This document shows positions 22,031-33,225 of a DNA stretch of 64,000 nt, piece by piece. Below the pieces are notes generated by a model, which was not told where the DNA came from, did no database searches, and saw nothing but the letters and a program-made list of their open reading frames with translations. The position numbers were made by a program, and so were the translations under genes. The stretch comes from Symbiodinium natans (lineage: Eukaryota; Sar; Dinophyceae; Suessiales; Symbiodiniaceae). Location: positions 10,001 to 74,000 of the forward strand of contig CAJNDS010002332.1 in NCBI GenBank assembly GCA_905221605.1, read 5' to 3'. Numbering within the stretch: the first letter of the stretch is position 1; the number at the start of each line of letters is the position of its first letter.

Positions 22031-22208
22031 TGCCGGTGTCAAGCTTGCTTAACCGATTGTCCCCTGTTGTAATGACGAAAACACGCTCGCTGGTTAGTTA
22101 CAATTGGTTAACAGTGGCTTGCTTCAAGCGCGTAAAGTCCTGCTGAAACTCCAGGAGAGCCAGGCTGTAGATCAGGCAAGACCTTGACCCAAAGCTGTCA
22201 TGAACCCC

Positions 22209-22838
22209 TTACCACTCTTCTATGTGTCTGCCTTCAAGCCTAAGGTCGCCGAGCCAAGAGCCCGAACTGGGCCACCCCAAACTCCCCAACCTTATCACAT
22301 CTTCAGACGTCCGGGGCACCCCACATGCCCCTAGGCGTTGCCTCCGAAAGCCGTGCCTCGGCCTTGGGTTGGGGTTGCAAGGTACAGTAGGGACCTGGCG
22401 ATGAGACAAGCCTCCTCTGATTGGGACCTCTTTTTCGAAGGTCTGGGACTGAGGGTGTAGTGGCCTAGCAGGGCTGGGAGTCTTTGATCTAACGAAGCTG
22501 ATCGTGGGCACCCAGGGCTTCACAGGGACAATGGAATCCCCCCAGACCCCGGCAATGGCTAAGAGCAGAGCGTGCCGGCAACATGCAGCCAAGAAATCTG
22601 GGCAGGGACAAGCACGATGAGGGAAAGAAAATATGGCTGGCTCCGTTTCCTCTACGGTTTTTGGCGTCTTCCTTGGTCTACAAGCTACAGACTGGTTTGC
22701 TTCTAACCGCAGAGATTCATGAACCTTTGTCGACACAGTGAACTGCCTTGACTTCTTCGGTTGCTTCATACTGGTGGGGCGAGAACCCCGAATGCCGGGA
22801 CCCTCCAAGACCAAACTCGCTGATCTTGCCCGCGACAC
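22209..22838 (-). other. Long open frame, doubtful
   Basis: A 209-codon frame with no recognisable domain. In 64 kb of this composition roughly one such frame in a few windows is expected by chance, so I do not call it a gene. The only protein-like part is near MKQPKKSRQFTVSTKVHESL. Confidence 0.2.
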
Positions 22839-22849
22839 GGCTGCGATTA

Positions 22850-24100
22850 GCGATCACAGGTGCTCGTTAGTCACGTATCAGGGGCTATGTAAGCTGACTT
22901 ATCCTTAGAGGCTCCCGGATGCCGGGGTTCCGGGGCCCGCTCATGCTTATGGCGCTTTTGAACTCCGAACTTGCTCAATCCAAGACCTACCAAAAAATAC
23001 AGCTTTCAAATGGGGGGGCTCTCACACTCCCGAGCCCATGCTGGGATCCGATCCTGAAACGTCAACATCGACCCCCCCCCCCCTCGGAAGTCACGATCAG
23101 TGTCTATGGCACGAGTTTGGCATTCCACTAGAGGCTTCCCAACACAGAAGACGCTTCTAAGCTGCAGAAAACTCATTCCAGAGGCCAGAGGCTCTTGGAG
23201 ATGGGGCGTCGCATCGGCTCGGTGCAGGAATTATACGAAGGCCTACGAACCCCAAAAAGCAACGACAGCACCGAGCTCTTTCATTCAAGCTCTGGACTGG
23301 GTTGTCGCCATCGCAGAAGTGCCATGCCATAGACGGTGTTCGCTACCTCCGCTCGGGATTTGCAAGCGCGTGTTTTGGGAAGATACGACTATCTGGAAGA
23401 AAACGACTGCGTCGGAATGGGTGCCCGCCGACCACTACTTCTGAGGGCGGCACAGGCAACGGGATAAAACCAAGAATCACTAAGCCAACCGCTACTCATG
23501 AGGGCGGCACAAAAACCGGAACCAGGAGTTGGCACGAGTGCGGGAACATGAGCATTATTTCAGTTCGTGGGGACTTGGGACTCGTAGTGGTAGGATGTTT
23601 CGGGCGCCGAGTTAGTCACGGAATGTACTTAGGACGATCTGCTGTAGTTGGTGCTTTGGTCCGGGAGAGGTCTGTCATGTGGGGGAGATGCTTCGCGCCA
23701 AACCACGAATCCACTGGACCCATTCCTCGAAAGGGTTGAGGGGCTTGGACAGGTTGGGGCTTGAGCTTTGGGAAGGTATGGGGGTCACTAACAGCTTGCG
23801 CCACGAGGGCCTCAAACCTTCAAAGATGTGAATGTACAGGGTTTGGGGAGTTGAGGGCCCAGGCTGCCCTTGAAGCGCCTCCTGCTCACAGAACTCGGAC
23901 AACCGGGATGGCACATGCCGGCCTGGCTCCAGCATGCCCAGGAGAGTGCAGTAGCAACATGATTCTTGGGCGGCAAGTGGAAACCGTCATAAAGCCACTC
24001 CTGAACACCAGAGCGCCCATAATCCACAAAGCAACCTCCCCTGACGGATTCTTTCAGGTTCCAGCTCCACATGCCAAACCTGCTGGTGGCACCCACTCTC
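22850..24100. other. No gene recognised
   Basis: Holds a poly-C run (23071-23082) and a repeated phrase around ACTACTTCTGAGGGCGGCAC (23435) and CTACTCATGAGGGCGGCAC (23492). No supported exon. Confidence 0.45.
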
Positions 24101-24123
24101 CGCAGCAGGTGGTGGGGCGTGAC

Positions 24124-24291
24124 GTTCAGAAGGCCCAAGGCGTACACCGTCGTCGCCAAGCCCTCCAACAAAGCCGCACCATCCAACTAAAGGATGTTGG
24201 GGCTTGCACCCTTGAAAGTGTTGGAAAGTATTGGGCTGTACGGTCTTGAGGGCACTTCCGTCTAAGTCGCACTCCCAGGATCTTCCCGAGG
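24124..24291 (-). CDS. Two joined exons, unrecognised
   Basis: Exon 24242-24291 (after GTAG, donor GTACAG) reads SGRSWECDLDGSALKT. Exon 24124-24186 (acceptor CATCCTTTAG, donor GTCACG) reads LDGAALLEGLATTVYALGLL plus N. The first ends and the second begins in phase 0, so they join cleanly. The second could form a membrane-associated helix. The intron between is only 55 nt. The gene is divergent from the plus-strand gene starting at 24541. Confidence 0.5.
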
Positions 24292-24540
24292 CTACATTGA
24301 GGGGGCCCTGCCTTCAAACTATCTCGGCCTCGGCCCACCATAAACAAGGTAACAACTGCCCACGAAACCCCTCCAAAATGGTTTACTTTGGGTGAGCTTC
24401 GCCATGGCCCGCAAGGCATATGCACCAGTAAAAACAACAAGGCATGTAGTTTTTAGGTGCAGGGTCGCAATTTTCCGCGTCTCAAACTGATCGGAACTTA
24501 CCTCTTAACTCTAGACTCTACACCCTAAACCCAATCACAG

Positions 24541-26439
24541 ATGTCGAGAGCAGCACTCTCACCTGCGGGCAAAATTCTGCGAGCCGCGGGAGCCTCGGCG
24601 AAGGCTCTGCTTGCTAGGGCTGTTGATATGCAGGAGAGGCCTCGTGCGCTCTCGGCCTTGGTGCGCTCATGCGGTGTCATAGGTCTTCCTGGCCGAAAGC
24701 CGTAGTTTTCACATCTTTCACTTCATTCACTCGACCTAGACATCGTCCCCGAGAAAGTCCCAACCCCCAAGTCTATTTGAACCTCTCAATCTGCTGCCAA
24801 GGCTACTTAGGTCCGTTTCTTGCAACAATACCCAGCCCCATCTTGCAGTCATGAAGGCTGGGCCACCAAGCATGTTCGCAGAAATGGCAGCAATCAAGGT
24901 CTTGTCACGGTGCCTGGGCATGTGCTCCCTCTTTCAGGTCGCACTGATGGTACCGTGGTCTTGGGGATTGGTGCCTTTCAGCTTACACGGCCAGACCGTT
25001 TTGAAGACTCTGCGGCCAACTACAAGACCCGTTCCTGCACACATTTGGGTTCGAAGCATCTGGCTCGAACACTGTTGGATTTACTGTTTCCATGGTCCAG
25101 AGTCAATAGGCATCTCGGCCGCACAACTCCAAGCTTCACCTCACACTGGCAGAATCCAGTACAGCACAGGGTGTAGAGCCTTGTTAGCACTACATCTCAG
25201 GCAGATCACAGGCTGTGGCGCCCAAAACCCCTGAGCTTCAAGGCCACAAGGAAACCGCAACTTCTGTGCTTACGGTGCAGCTCGAGGTCCAGGCTTCAGC
25301 AGAGAGAGAGCGTAGATGATCATCCACATGTCCTGTCTAGGGTGCATGCATCCCTTCACACTACAATACAAGAAAAAATAAGAAGAAAAGTAAAAAGGCC
25401 AGGTGGCAAAGACCCGACCCTGGGAGCTTGCAACGTGCTGAAAAGCATGTTGAGACCATCTGCGGACCCTACAGCCACACGAGAGTTGGTGCGTGGTGCT
25501 CGTCCTTTGAGACAGAGCTTGGGGCCCTGATCTGACAAAGTCCGCTTCCAAGCCACAAACCGCACAGACCTCAGCCTAGATACCACTATCTTGAGAATCA
25601 CCCACACCTCGAGATTGACGACAGGTCACGCGACCACGCCACAGATTTCATGGCGTTCTTGAGGCTTGAGACTGTGGACGTCAAAGTTGATGTAGCTTTG
25701 GGCATCTTGGTAGGGCTGCCACGTAGAACTGATGCGGCTGGGGTCTGGAGCTCGGCGACGATTGAGGTTTTAGATTCCGATGGAGACGAACGGTCAGGGC
25801 CAGGCTGTGGATGAAGGTTAAGCCGGAGAACCCGGATAGCTCGTAAGAACTCCGTGAATTGATGTCTTCCTGTCTTCCACAACAGCCCAGCCGCGACCTG
25901 CCTCAAATGTCGAATCATGGTTGCAGAAGACTCTTTTTTTCGCCCGAGCGGCAGTTGATCACTGGCCACTTCGAAGAGCGGTCTCGCAGCCTAGAGGACG
26001 TCCGAACCCTTAACTGTCTTGCAGTGTCTGTTCATGGGCTTCTGGGAAGGTGTAGTCTAGAGGCCCCCACAAGCCTTTTTGTAGGTTGTTCTTGTGCAAG
26101 GTTAAGCCGCCCCGTAAGCAATTGATTACAATTACCCCCGACCCTTGGCTCAGAAGAACTCGGTTTCGAAGCCGGTCGCGCGGCGGAGCATCAACCTCCA
26201 GGCTCGCGACGACTCCGCCTCGGCGTGGTTGGCTTTCTACTCTCTCAGGATTGCAGGAGGACCCCAGATGCCAATGCCTAGACCACGCAACTGCGCAAAC
26301 CCCTTCGTTGGATATCAACATCTCCTTTTGTCAATTGAAAGAACAACAGGAGTTCAAGAAATCAGTAATGCGGAGCCTCCTGGAAGAAAAGCTGTGGATT
26401 TGGGAATTACGAGTTCATCCTCTTCTGCTCGAAACGTGA
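24541..26439 (+). CDS. Nearly complete nine-exon gene, unrecognised
   Basis: Exons: 24541-24673 (ATG start), about 24740-24756 (uncertain), 24849-24898, 24938-25030, 25101-25170, 25580-25709, 25886-25999, 26154-26252, 26350-26439 (TGA stop). From the third exon onward each phase matches the next. The first exon starts MSRAALSPAGKILRAAGASA and is Ala/Arg-rich with few acidic residues, like an organellar targeting peptide. Later parts include GTVVLGIGAFQLTRPDRFED, a helical ENHPHLEIDDRSRDHATDF segment with LETVDVKVDVALGIL, and a C-terminus RSLLEEKLWIWELRVHPLLL. Donors are GT except exon 8 (GCAGGA). Total about 310 residues. I do not recognise the family. The exon 2 to 3 junction is unresolved; everything else rests on splice signals and phase only. 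Confidence 0.65.
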
Positions 26440-26846
26440 ACCAGTTTGTTTAGCCTAACCTGAAGTCCCTCAGACCTCCAGCATCCCAAACTTCGCACTA
26501 CTCCTTCTATGCTCTGCACTGCGCTGGCCTCACGATCTTGGATGTTACTCTATGAGCGTATTACAAGTAATACATAGTACTTGCATCAGTAGCAGTAGCA
26601 CTCGTAGCAGTAGCGCATGCCGTGTTTTACGTTGAGGTAGTTTAAAGTACCCGTTCACCCTGAGACACACTTTTCTCTTCCTCCGCACCTGGCTTCGCGG
26701 AAGTCTGTGAGAGCCGGAGTGGGCACTTGGAGGGCTGTGTGAACCTTCGCCTCCCTTCTGGGATTAGGAGGGTGTTTGGGCTTAGGTTCGGAGATTTTTG
26801 GGGTTGGAGATGTTAACGGGCTTGCATCAGAGGGTAGGAGCACGAC

Positions 26847-26942
26847 AGTTCCGATGATGAGCAAGGCCGCGATATTGCGGTTGTCCGTGCCCGGCAGCGG
26901 CAACTCGCACACGATTTCGTAAACACGCAGGCGATACCAGGT
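26847..26942 (-). CDS. Exon with start of a hydrophobic segment
   Basis: The exon is 96 nt, phase 0 at both ends, with donor GTCGTG. It reads TWYRLRVYEIVCELPLPGTD and ends NRNIAALLIIGT, with almost all codons C/G-ending. The end is hydrophobic and may begin a membrane helix. It converges with the plus-strand gene ending at 26439. Its other exons were not found. Confidence 0.55.
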
Positions 26943-27142
26943 CTCTCAAGATCGCTAGCAGGATGGAAAAACATATGTATATAATATGTACAGGTACTGA
27001 TGCACATCTTACTGTATATGAATACGTAAACATGTGCGCATTTGCAAATTTCATTGCAATGCCCACTAGTTGTACATAGTTCGAGGGACAGCATTTCAGA
27101 TGACTCTCCTGGATGCCATTGTGATGTGATTCTGCTGACAAC

Positions 27143-27328
27143 TTGCTCTTGGATATGAACAGCAGCGATCGCAAGCTGGTTGCCTGTTTGCTGGGGGGGG
27201 TTGTGGGAGCAAGCTCTCACATGCTTCGTGGAGTACAAGCCCCCCACCCCACTCAGCAGAATGATTATGTGAAATTTCTGGCTGGCACGGGGGCAAATGC
27301 TGGCAGGAAACATCCTCCGAACCAATAA
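27143..27328 (+). CDS. Small ORF with hydrophobic stretch
   Basis: The protein-like part starts MNSSDRKLVACLLGGVVGAS, resembling a signal peptide or anchor, and the frame ends in TAA. The opposite strand is also open. Hypothetical. Confidence 0.3.
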   Translation: MLLDMNSSDRKLVACLLGGVVGASSHMLRGVQAPHPTQQNDYVKFLAGTGANAGRKHPPNQ

Positions 27329-27774
27329 GTGGTGGGGTGGAAAACCCTTCGTGACTCTCCCTATTCAGAACTCCCGAGCCCGTGAGTAGCCACTGGGCAT
27401 GAGCTGCGAGCCAGAATATGAGAATGAAGACCCATTGCCCGTTTGCTTAAAAGTTTGTTTCACCTTCGAAGCTGTCCTCCCTACTTCGCACACGAGAGAT
27501 CGGGTACACTGACTACGCACAGGTATATACACGCAACAGCTTAGCGTGATGACGAATATTTCTTCTCTGGGGAGGACGATCCCCGTCCCGGTGGCCCGCT
27601 AGTCGCGGAATGGGCGAATGGGCGCTGGTCAAATGGAAGTCTCTCACGAATCCTGAGAAAAGGTGGGCCCCCGCTCTGACGAGCACTGCAAAGAGTTAAA
27701 AGAAATCGTTCCAAATAGAAGGGCTGAAGTGTGCTTGCGGAGGCCTGAGTTTCTGAAGAAGCTTCACTTTCGTC

Positions 27775-27919
27775 TTCTGTCTCTCTCCCTCTCTCCCTCC
27801 CTCCCTCCTCCCTTGTTCGTTCTCTCTCTCTATCTCTCTCTCTCTCTCTCTCTCTTTCTGCGCATGTTTTTTGGGCGGCCCTCCCCAATCTCTCTGTCTC
27901 TCTCTCTCTCCCTCTCCCT

Positions 27920-27962
<43 letters not shown>
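27775..27962. repeat. (CT)n low-complexity block
   Basis: CT/CCCTCT repeats with one short break at 27860-27890. The Ser/Leu and Arg/Glu frames over it are artefacts. Confidence 0.95.
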
Positions 27963-27963
<1 letters not shown>

Positions 27964-28058
27964 TCGAATTTGCGTGAAGCTACAAAAAGTTCGCGGCATT
28001 TAAACTGAGTTAGGCACAGCACTTTGCTGTGATCCTACGGGACGCATGCGCGCCCGGC

Positions 28059-28076
28059 CCGAAGTTCGAACTTCGG
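28059..28076. repeat. 18-bp perfect palindrome
   Basis: CCGAAGTTCGAACTTCGG, centred on TTCGAA; it shares its central 12 bp with the palindrome at 61133. Confidence 0.85.
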
Positions 28077-28376
28077 CAAGGTTGTCCGGGAATTTGTCCG
28101 GGAACATCTCCATGGATCCTGGAAGCATCTACTCATCATCACTCCCCCCCAAGGCTGGAGGTGACACCCGCGTTTTCGCCTTCAGCTTCCTGAAGGCACG
28201 CTTCTCCTGACGGAAGCAAAGAAAGGGCGTAGCATTTCATGGTTCCGTCTGAGCTGCGCTAAATTAAATTTCTCGAACTGATACTGACAGCCAGGTCTAA
28301 TGCAGCACGTGGTTAGTCGGAGTTCGGTCACTATCCTGCCTGCTTTCGGAACCCTCTTGACGTCTCTTCAGTACAG

Positions 28377-28842
28377 AAGTGGCAGAACAAGCAGGCCGCG
28401 CCACTCTTGCAGCCGTCCGCACTGCGGGTAAAGAAACGGCATGGTGTGCAAAGGCGTCCGCTCGGCTGAGTGCCTGCAAAGGCGGAGCAACACAGCAGAA
28501 AAAGACGCCAAGAGAATGCTGCGAGACCACGGCCTCACCCCAGCATACCTCACCCCCCCCCCCCCCAGAAGGAAAGCCGAGCTACATGTGCACGTTCTCT
28601 TCAGCATGGGTCGCTGGATCTTTCGACACTCTGGAGTCTGCACCATGAAATGGTACTACAAGTATCGGCTCGGATGCACATTGTCGAAGCTGCTGGGAAT
28701 CCTGGGAACAGTGGGACAGGAAATCCGAAATTGGAGTCAGGAAACACAAGTGTACCTCGCGCAGTCTAGCAGGCAGAGGCTGCCTGTCCAACATGCTCTG
28801 GCACACCATACGCCAGCCGTTGCTAGTCGGGCGCGCTTCTGA
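28377..28842 (+). CDS. Possible two-part gene, unrecognised
   Basis: Exon 28377-28427 (acceptor CTCTTCAGTACAG, donor GTAAAG) reads KWQNKQAAPLLQPSALR. A second frame open from 28441 to TGA at 28842 contains RSNTAEKDAKRMLRDH, then a poly-C run, then after CTCTTCAG the stretch MGRWIFRHSG...MKWYYKYRLGCTLSKLLGIL. Codon bias is good in the first two pieces. The gap between them is only about 30 nt, so the joining is doubtful. The 3' end runs into the degenerate tandem repeat starting near 28819. Confidence 0.35.
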
Positions 28843-28982
28843 GGAAATTTTCTTGCGGCAGAAATTTGTTGCTAGTTGGGCACGCTGCCTGAACCCTGGC
28901 ATGGCAGAATCGACTTGAGCTGGACACGTGCCGGAAAACTTGCCTGGCATTAGCATTTTCAGGACATCTGGGATGATTCTGT

Positions 28983-29027
<45 letters not shown>

Positions 29028-29790
29028 TAATGACCCAAATAACTGGTGTTTACAGCTTGTTTCCCACTTTTTGTAACACAGTACAGACGTGCTGCCCAGG
29101 TATGTTTGTTTTTGTCACTTGTTTACTACATTTTGGAGATGGTTTTTGATGTTTCTGGAAAAAAGGCTCTGTCACAAGCGTTCATGCCTTGTGCCAACTT
29201 TTTTCAACATACCCAAAACGCTGATGTTTGCAGCATTTCTGCCTCTTTGCACACGATAAATTCGCAAGGACATGTTGATGGCTATGACGATGATCGTGAC
29301 GGTGATGGTGATCACTGGAACAATGATGATAGCAAACATCTTGGTAACCAAATGCAATAGTTTCCACCTATGTTTTTTTATTGCCAAAGCCTTGCGTTTT
29401 GCACTTTGAAGCCCCTCAAACCACCAGGCGCCCTGTGCGGCCGCACCCTACTAGCCGGACAGTTACGGGGAAACTCGGATAGAAAGGTATTTCCGAGGTT
29501 GCTGGTTGCGCCAGTGCGCAAGCACCCTCAGGCATCCTACCTGGAAATATTATGCCTCAGGAAAACCTGGTTGCTAGCTGGACACTACATTTACCTCAGG
29601 CAGATTTGCTAGTTGGACACTCTTCCTACCTGAAAAGCTTACCGGCTGTTAGTTGGACATGCTCCCTGCCTGACAAAATTTCCTTCAAGCAGAATTGTTA
29701 GTTGGACACGATTCCTGCCTGAAAATTGGCTCATTAAGCACAAATGGATTGTCAGTTGGGCACGCTTCCGGCTTTGAAATGTCTATCTCG
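28819..29790. repeat. Degenerate tandem repeat, GCTAGTTGGACACG units
   Basis: Copies of GCTAGTTGGACACGCTTCC-like sequence, each followed by GCCTGAAAA and a CAGATT-type end, begin near 28819, 28868, 29569, 29605, 29647, 29694 and 29748. Spacing in the second group grows from 36 to 54 nt. About 650 bp of unrelated DNA, including the poly-G run, separates the two groups. Confidence 0.75.
28984..29026 (+). repeat. Poly-G run, 43 nt
   Basis: Forty-three consecutive G residues; the length is likely unstable and may be affected by sequencing. Confidence 0.95.
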
Positions 29791-30006
29791 GGCAGAATTG
29801 AATTGTTGTCTGAAAATGTGACCTCCGGCAATAGCGGATCCCCGTTACAAGGACCTTTCTAATGAGGTTGCATTTCTGAGAGGCAGCTCTTTTAGGTGTT
29901 CTCTATAGGTTTCTTTTGCAGTACCAGAGCAGTTCAGTTGGCAAGCAATCTGCGGGGCCCTATTTTGCCAATTCCTGTTGCACGCGCGCCGCACACCCCT
30001 CCCCAC

Positions 30007-30219
30007 CCTCGACGGACAGCTAGCTCTACGAGCTGGATTTCGTTATGAACCCAGCCCTTGACAGCATCCTTTTTTGTCAGTCTTGAAGGCAGGTGGCTGG
30101 TGCATGTTGACGCTCCCCATCCTCCGGGAAGTGAAGGAAGGTTTGCTTCACCATTGCACCGGCAAGAAGACTGTGGGCATCTGCATTGTCGAAATCGGGC
30201 GGCATCCTGACTCTGGTCA
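30007..30219 (-). CDS. Two exons, unrecognised
   Basis: The exon from 30219 (acceptor GGTCCGCAG) reads TRVRMPPDFDNADAHSLLAG and continues AMVKQTFLHFPEDGERQHAP. It ends either at a GT donor at 30152 or further on, before 30080. The exon 30007-30056 reads GWVHNEIQLVELAVRR. Codons are strongly C/G-ending. Soluble, helical. Function unknown. Confidence 0.45.
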
Positions 30220-30376
30220 CTGCGGACCTCTCGGCTTGGGCCTCGTGGCCCTTGCGAAGTCCCCATGTGCAAGCCATGCAAACGAGATTGCTTGGGCTTG
30301 ACCTTCGGGTTGCAATACAGAAAGAGGACCCCGAGAGCAGCACTAGAGTCTCGGTTGTAGTTTCATGTTCAAAGCT

Positions 30377-30817
30377 CTAACTATCGGCAGAGGCTGTGCC
30401 CACCGTAACACAGCGGCGTCTGCTAGCGTTAAGGGATTTACGAAGCCGCTTATGTTTCTCGTGTTGCTGGACTGTGTTCCATAACTCATGAGGGCTACCA
30501 TCCAGGATGGTGGAACTTACAGTTGGCTGTTGGACCACCTCTCCACGTGGACACTGATTTTGCCTCGCAAACTTCCAAGAGCTGTCGTTCCAGGGAAGAA
30601 CCACGGGGGTGTGGACCCCCAAGGTAAGGTGGGTTCGCTTGGGACGCATGACCACAAGCCTGCCAAGGGCATGATAGCTTTTGTCTGCGCTGGGGCCGCT
30701 GGGGTACGTAGGGATGCGGAAAGTACATTGGTTACCTTGTCGGGTCTTAGTGTCGAGTTCCACCTGACCAGACTGTCCATTCCTACCGTCCCCACAGAAT
30801 GGCTTTCGGGGTTGCAA
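30377..30817 (-). CDS. 146-codon ORF, hypothetical
   Basis: The C-terminal half is protein-like: PHELWNTVQQHEKHKRLRKS followed by LNASRRRCVT. It sits just upstream of the 30.2 kb exon on the same strand and could be earlier sequence of that gene. The N-terminal half is unconvincing. A GTGGGC donor near the end is possible. Confidence 0.35.
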   Translation of the reverse strand: MQPRKPFCGDGRNGQSGQVELDTKTRQGNQCTFRIPTYPSGPSADKSYHALGRLVVMRPKRTHLTLGVHTPVVLPWNDSSWKFARQNQCPRGEVVQQPTVSSTILDGSPHELWNTVQQHEKHKRLRKSLNASRRRCVTVGTASADS

Positions 30818-31462
30818 GTAAGCTCTTCGGGTGGAGTGAATCTAAAACCAGAACAGCCCCAAGTTGCAAACCACTCCAAATGAAAGTGGTCAAGACGCAT
30901 GTAGGAGCTCCAAGCAGCCACATGTAGTAAGTTATTGATTCGGCTTGGAGGGGTGCATCTGTCCCAATTGCGATGGGAAGGCCTAGAAACAAGCGAGCCA
31001 AGGCACGCAAGATCTTGGAGGCAAGCAAAAGCTACGAGGGCCGAGCCCAAATCGAGTTCCAGCGATTCATGGCATGACCACATGCACACAGGTCATACTG
31101 GTTGAGTCAGCATTCCGAGAAGTGATCGACATCCTCTTGCGTCTTGGCTTCGACTTCGCCGGTGGTTCTTGCCCACACCGACATGGTGCACCTTCAGGTG
31201 CCTTTCATGCTCTTTTTCTGTTGTGAGAGCCCTGAATTAGGTTTAAATCAGGCATGAGCACGTGTTCCCAGACTCCTCAAGAGCCCCTCCTTCCTGGCAT
31301 TTTGGCCTACCTACCGTACCGGCAGTGGCTTGTTGCTGGCATTTTGGCCTACCAACCGAACCGGCATCGGCCTGTTGCTTGATAAGGCTGGATGGTGGCC
31401 AGGGAGGGGCATCCTAAGAACTCTAGAATGCATCTCTGTGATGTTCTGTTATTATGCAGCAG

Positions 31463-31598
31463 GGGCCATCAACTTCTTGATAGCCCAATCGCCACCAGCA
31501 CCCCTTCGATCGGCAAAATGCCGAGTTCGGTGCACAATCAAGGAATTAGGAAGACTCTTAGACGTGCCACCTCGTGCGCCCAGGGCTTCATCTACTAA
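31463..31598 (+). CDS. Possible terminal exon
   Basis: After GTTATTATGCAGCAG the frame reads GHQLLDSPIATSTPSIGKMP and continues GIRKTLRRATSCAQGFIY to TAA. Codon bias favours plus. No upstream partner of matching phase was found. Confidence 0.35.
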
Positions 31599-31921
31599 AA
31601 GCTCAGCGTTCGGAGAACTGGCTTGCTTCGCCGGCCGCTCCGCATCAAGAGAAACACATGTAAGGTGTCAGTATGTGTACAGGTACGACTACACTATCTA
31701 CATGATTGTATGGATATGGGGGGGGGATGTGTGCTGTGGACATACACTTGCTTTGTAGAAGTATCGACCTGCTCAGCTCGACACGGGCTGAGCTCCTGAC
31801 CTTGCTGCAAGGAGCGCGGGCTATGCCTATAGCATTCACAAGCCAATGCGCCCCGAAATCCCGGAGCCACCACCCTGTATGCCTAACCCCCATCATCAAG
31901 ACCCTAAGCCTGAACCCTGCA

Positions 31922-31976
31922 CGCACCTGCTCGCACCTGCTCGCACCTGCTCGCACCTGCTCGCACCTGCTCGCAC
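31922..31976. repeat. 10-bp tandem repeat (GCACCTGCTC)
   Basis: About 5.5 nearly identical copies. Confidence 0.95.
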
Positions 31977-32502
31977 CAAAGCATTGACTAAAAGCCATGG
32001 CCTGCCAAATCGGACTCGAGCCTATTCCCCGCAACCGAAAACCGGACCGAAAACAGATGAACGATTGGCCTTTTTGAGCGCAACCTACAGTGTCAGAAAG
32101 CCCTAAACTCCCCAAAAGCTCTGAGGCTTAGGCCCAATTTTAAGGGCTTGAGCCTCTTAGCCCTTAGATACTGGGCGCAGGACAATGAAGAGATCTGCGC
32201 TGTGAGGTCCTCGGGGCTCTGCACGTGCAAGTCGAGACCCCGCGTGTGACCTGGCGTGAACGTCCACGGTTCTGAGGGCGCTGTAGCCATGGGCCAGGGG
32301 ACCTAGAAACATTGTAACCCCGATCCCTGTATCTGACACCGAAAGCTGTCAATCCTCCACGTGTCTCAGCGACCAAGTGGACGCCACGCCGCAACCACAG
32401 CAGAGTTTTCGTTTAACGGATTTGGGCGGAAGAGCCACAGCTCTGCCCCCGACGGGGCACTCAGGGGGCCTCAGCGTCAGCGACAAGTCTTGAATCTTGA
32501 AG

Positions 32503-32937
32503 CGATTCGACCGAGAAGAGACGCAGACAAAGGTGATGCAGGTGATTCGTGAGATGGTGAAGCAGGGCACACCTTGACGGCACATCATTCGATGCAGTCG
32601 ATCATCTGACGACCATCTCATCAAAGAAGGAGGTAGTTCGGTTGGCAGGTCTGGGGTAGGTACGAGTACGGGCGAGTCTTGAGTTCGGGCCCCAGAAGTC
32701 GAGAAACACACGAAACAGTCAGGGACCGCAAGCGTTGTGAAGCTGAAGGTGTCGCTCGACGTAGTGCTGGATGTCGCTGGCAGAGGTCGAGCCCGACTTC
32801 ATCGTTCAGAGTTCCGAACAAACTGGCACGAGAACTGCACCGTGCCGGAGGTCAAGGGCGAAGGGCTGGCGCTGATCGGAGAGCCGCCCATGCCACCAGA
32901 AAAGGGGCTGAGAGACTGCGATGCGAACATGGCGTAG
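32503..32937 (+). CDS. Two 3'-terminal exons, unrecognised
   Basis: Exon 32503-32566 reads RFDREETQTKVMQVIREMVK (plus Q), with a GC donor after one extra base. Exon 32684-32937 starts with two bases that complete the codon, reads RAPEVEKHTKQSGTASVVKL, then a strand-like VSLDVVLDVAGRG, then NCTVPEVKGEGLALIGEPPM and ends DCDANMA with TAG. Phase carries over exactly and the codons are strongly C/G-ending. Total about 105 residues of C-terminus. The family is not recognised. Confidence 0.55.
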
Positions 32938-33015
32938 TGAATCTGGAGGTTCAACCGAGTGGGCTTCTGGAGGGTTCTCTAGTTTCATGTTCACGGTTCA
33001 GGAGGGGTCTCCACC

Positions 33016-33225
33016 ATGTCTAGAGAACCCGATCCCTCTCCAATAGCGGTACCAACTCCAGAATCCAAAACTCACACCCTTCCACACGAATCTGGGTTGA
33101 TGCGCGCCTATGATCGGCTGAAGGCTCGAAGAGAGGATCTGAAGCTCGTCCTCTCAGAGGGCTGGGTACCAAGTTCCTTTCTGAACGCCACAGATCGCGC
33201 TTTTGGAGGCCTTGCAACTTCATGA
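33016..33225 (+). CDS. 69-codon ORF, hypothetical
   Basis: An ATG frame, MSREPDPSPIAVPTPESKTH, continuing as a helical MRAYDRLKARREDLKLVLSE to TGA. A GTACCA donor after EGW would make it a first exon instead. It follows the 32.5-32.9 kb gene on the same strand after only 78 nt. Confidence 0.4.
   Translation: MSREPDPSPIAVPTPESKTHTLPHESGLMRAYDRLKARREDLKLVLSEGWVPSSFLNATDRAFGGLATS

Noticed and set aside
22209-22838. 209-codon minus ORF
   Set aside because: No domain, weak codon bias; length near what chance gives in 64 kb.
28428-28455. Intron of about 26 nt between two coding-like frames
   Set aside because: Shorter than any intron I would accept, and the reading phase does not carry over.
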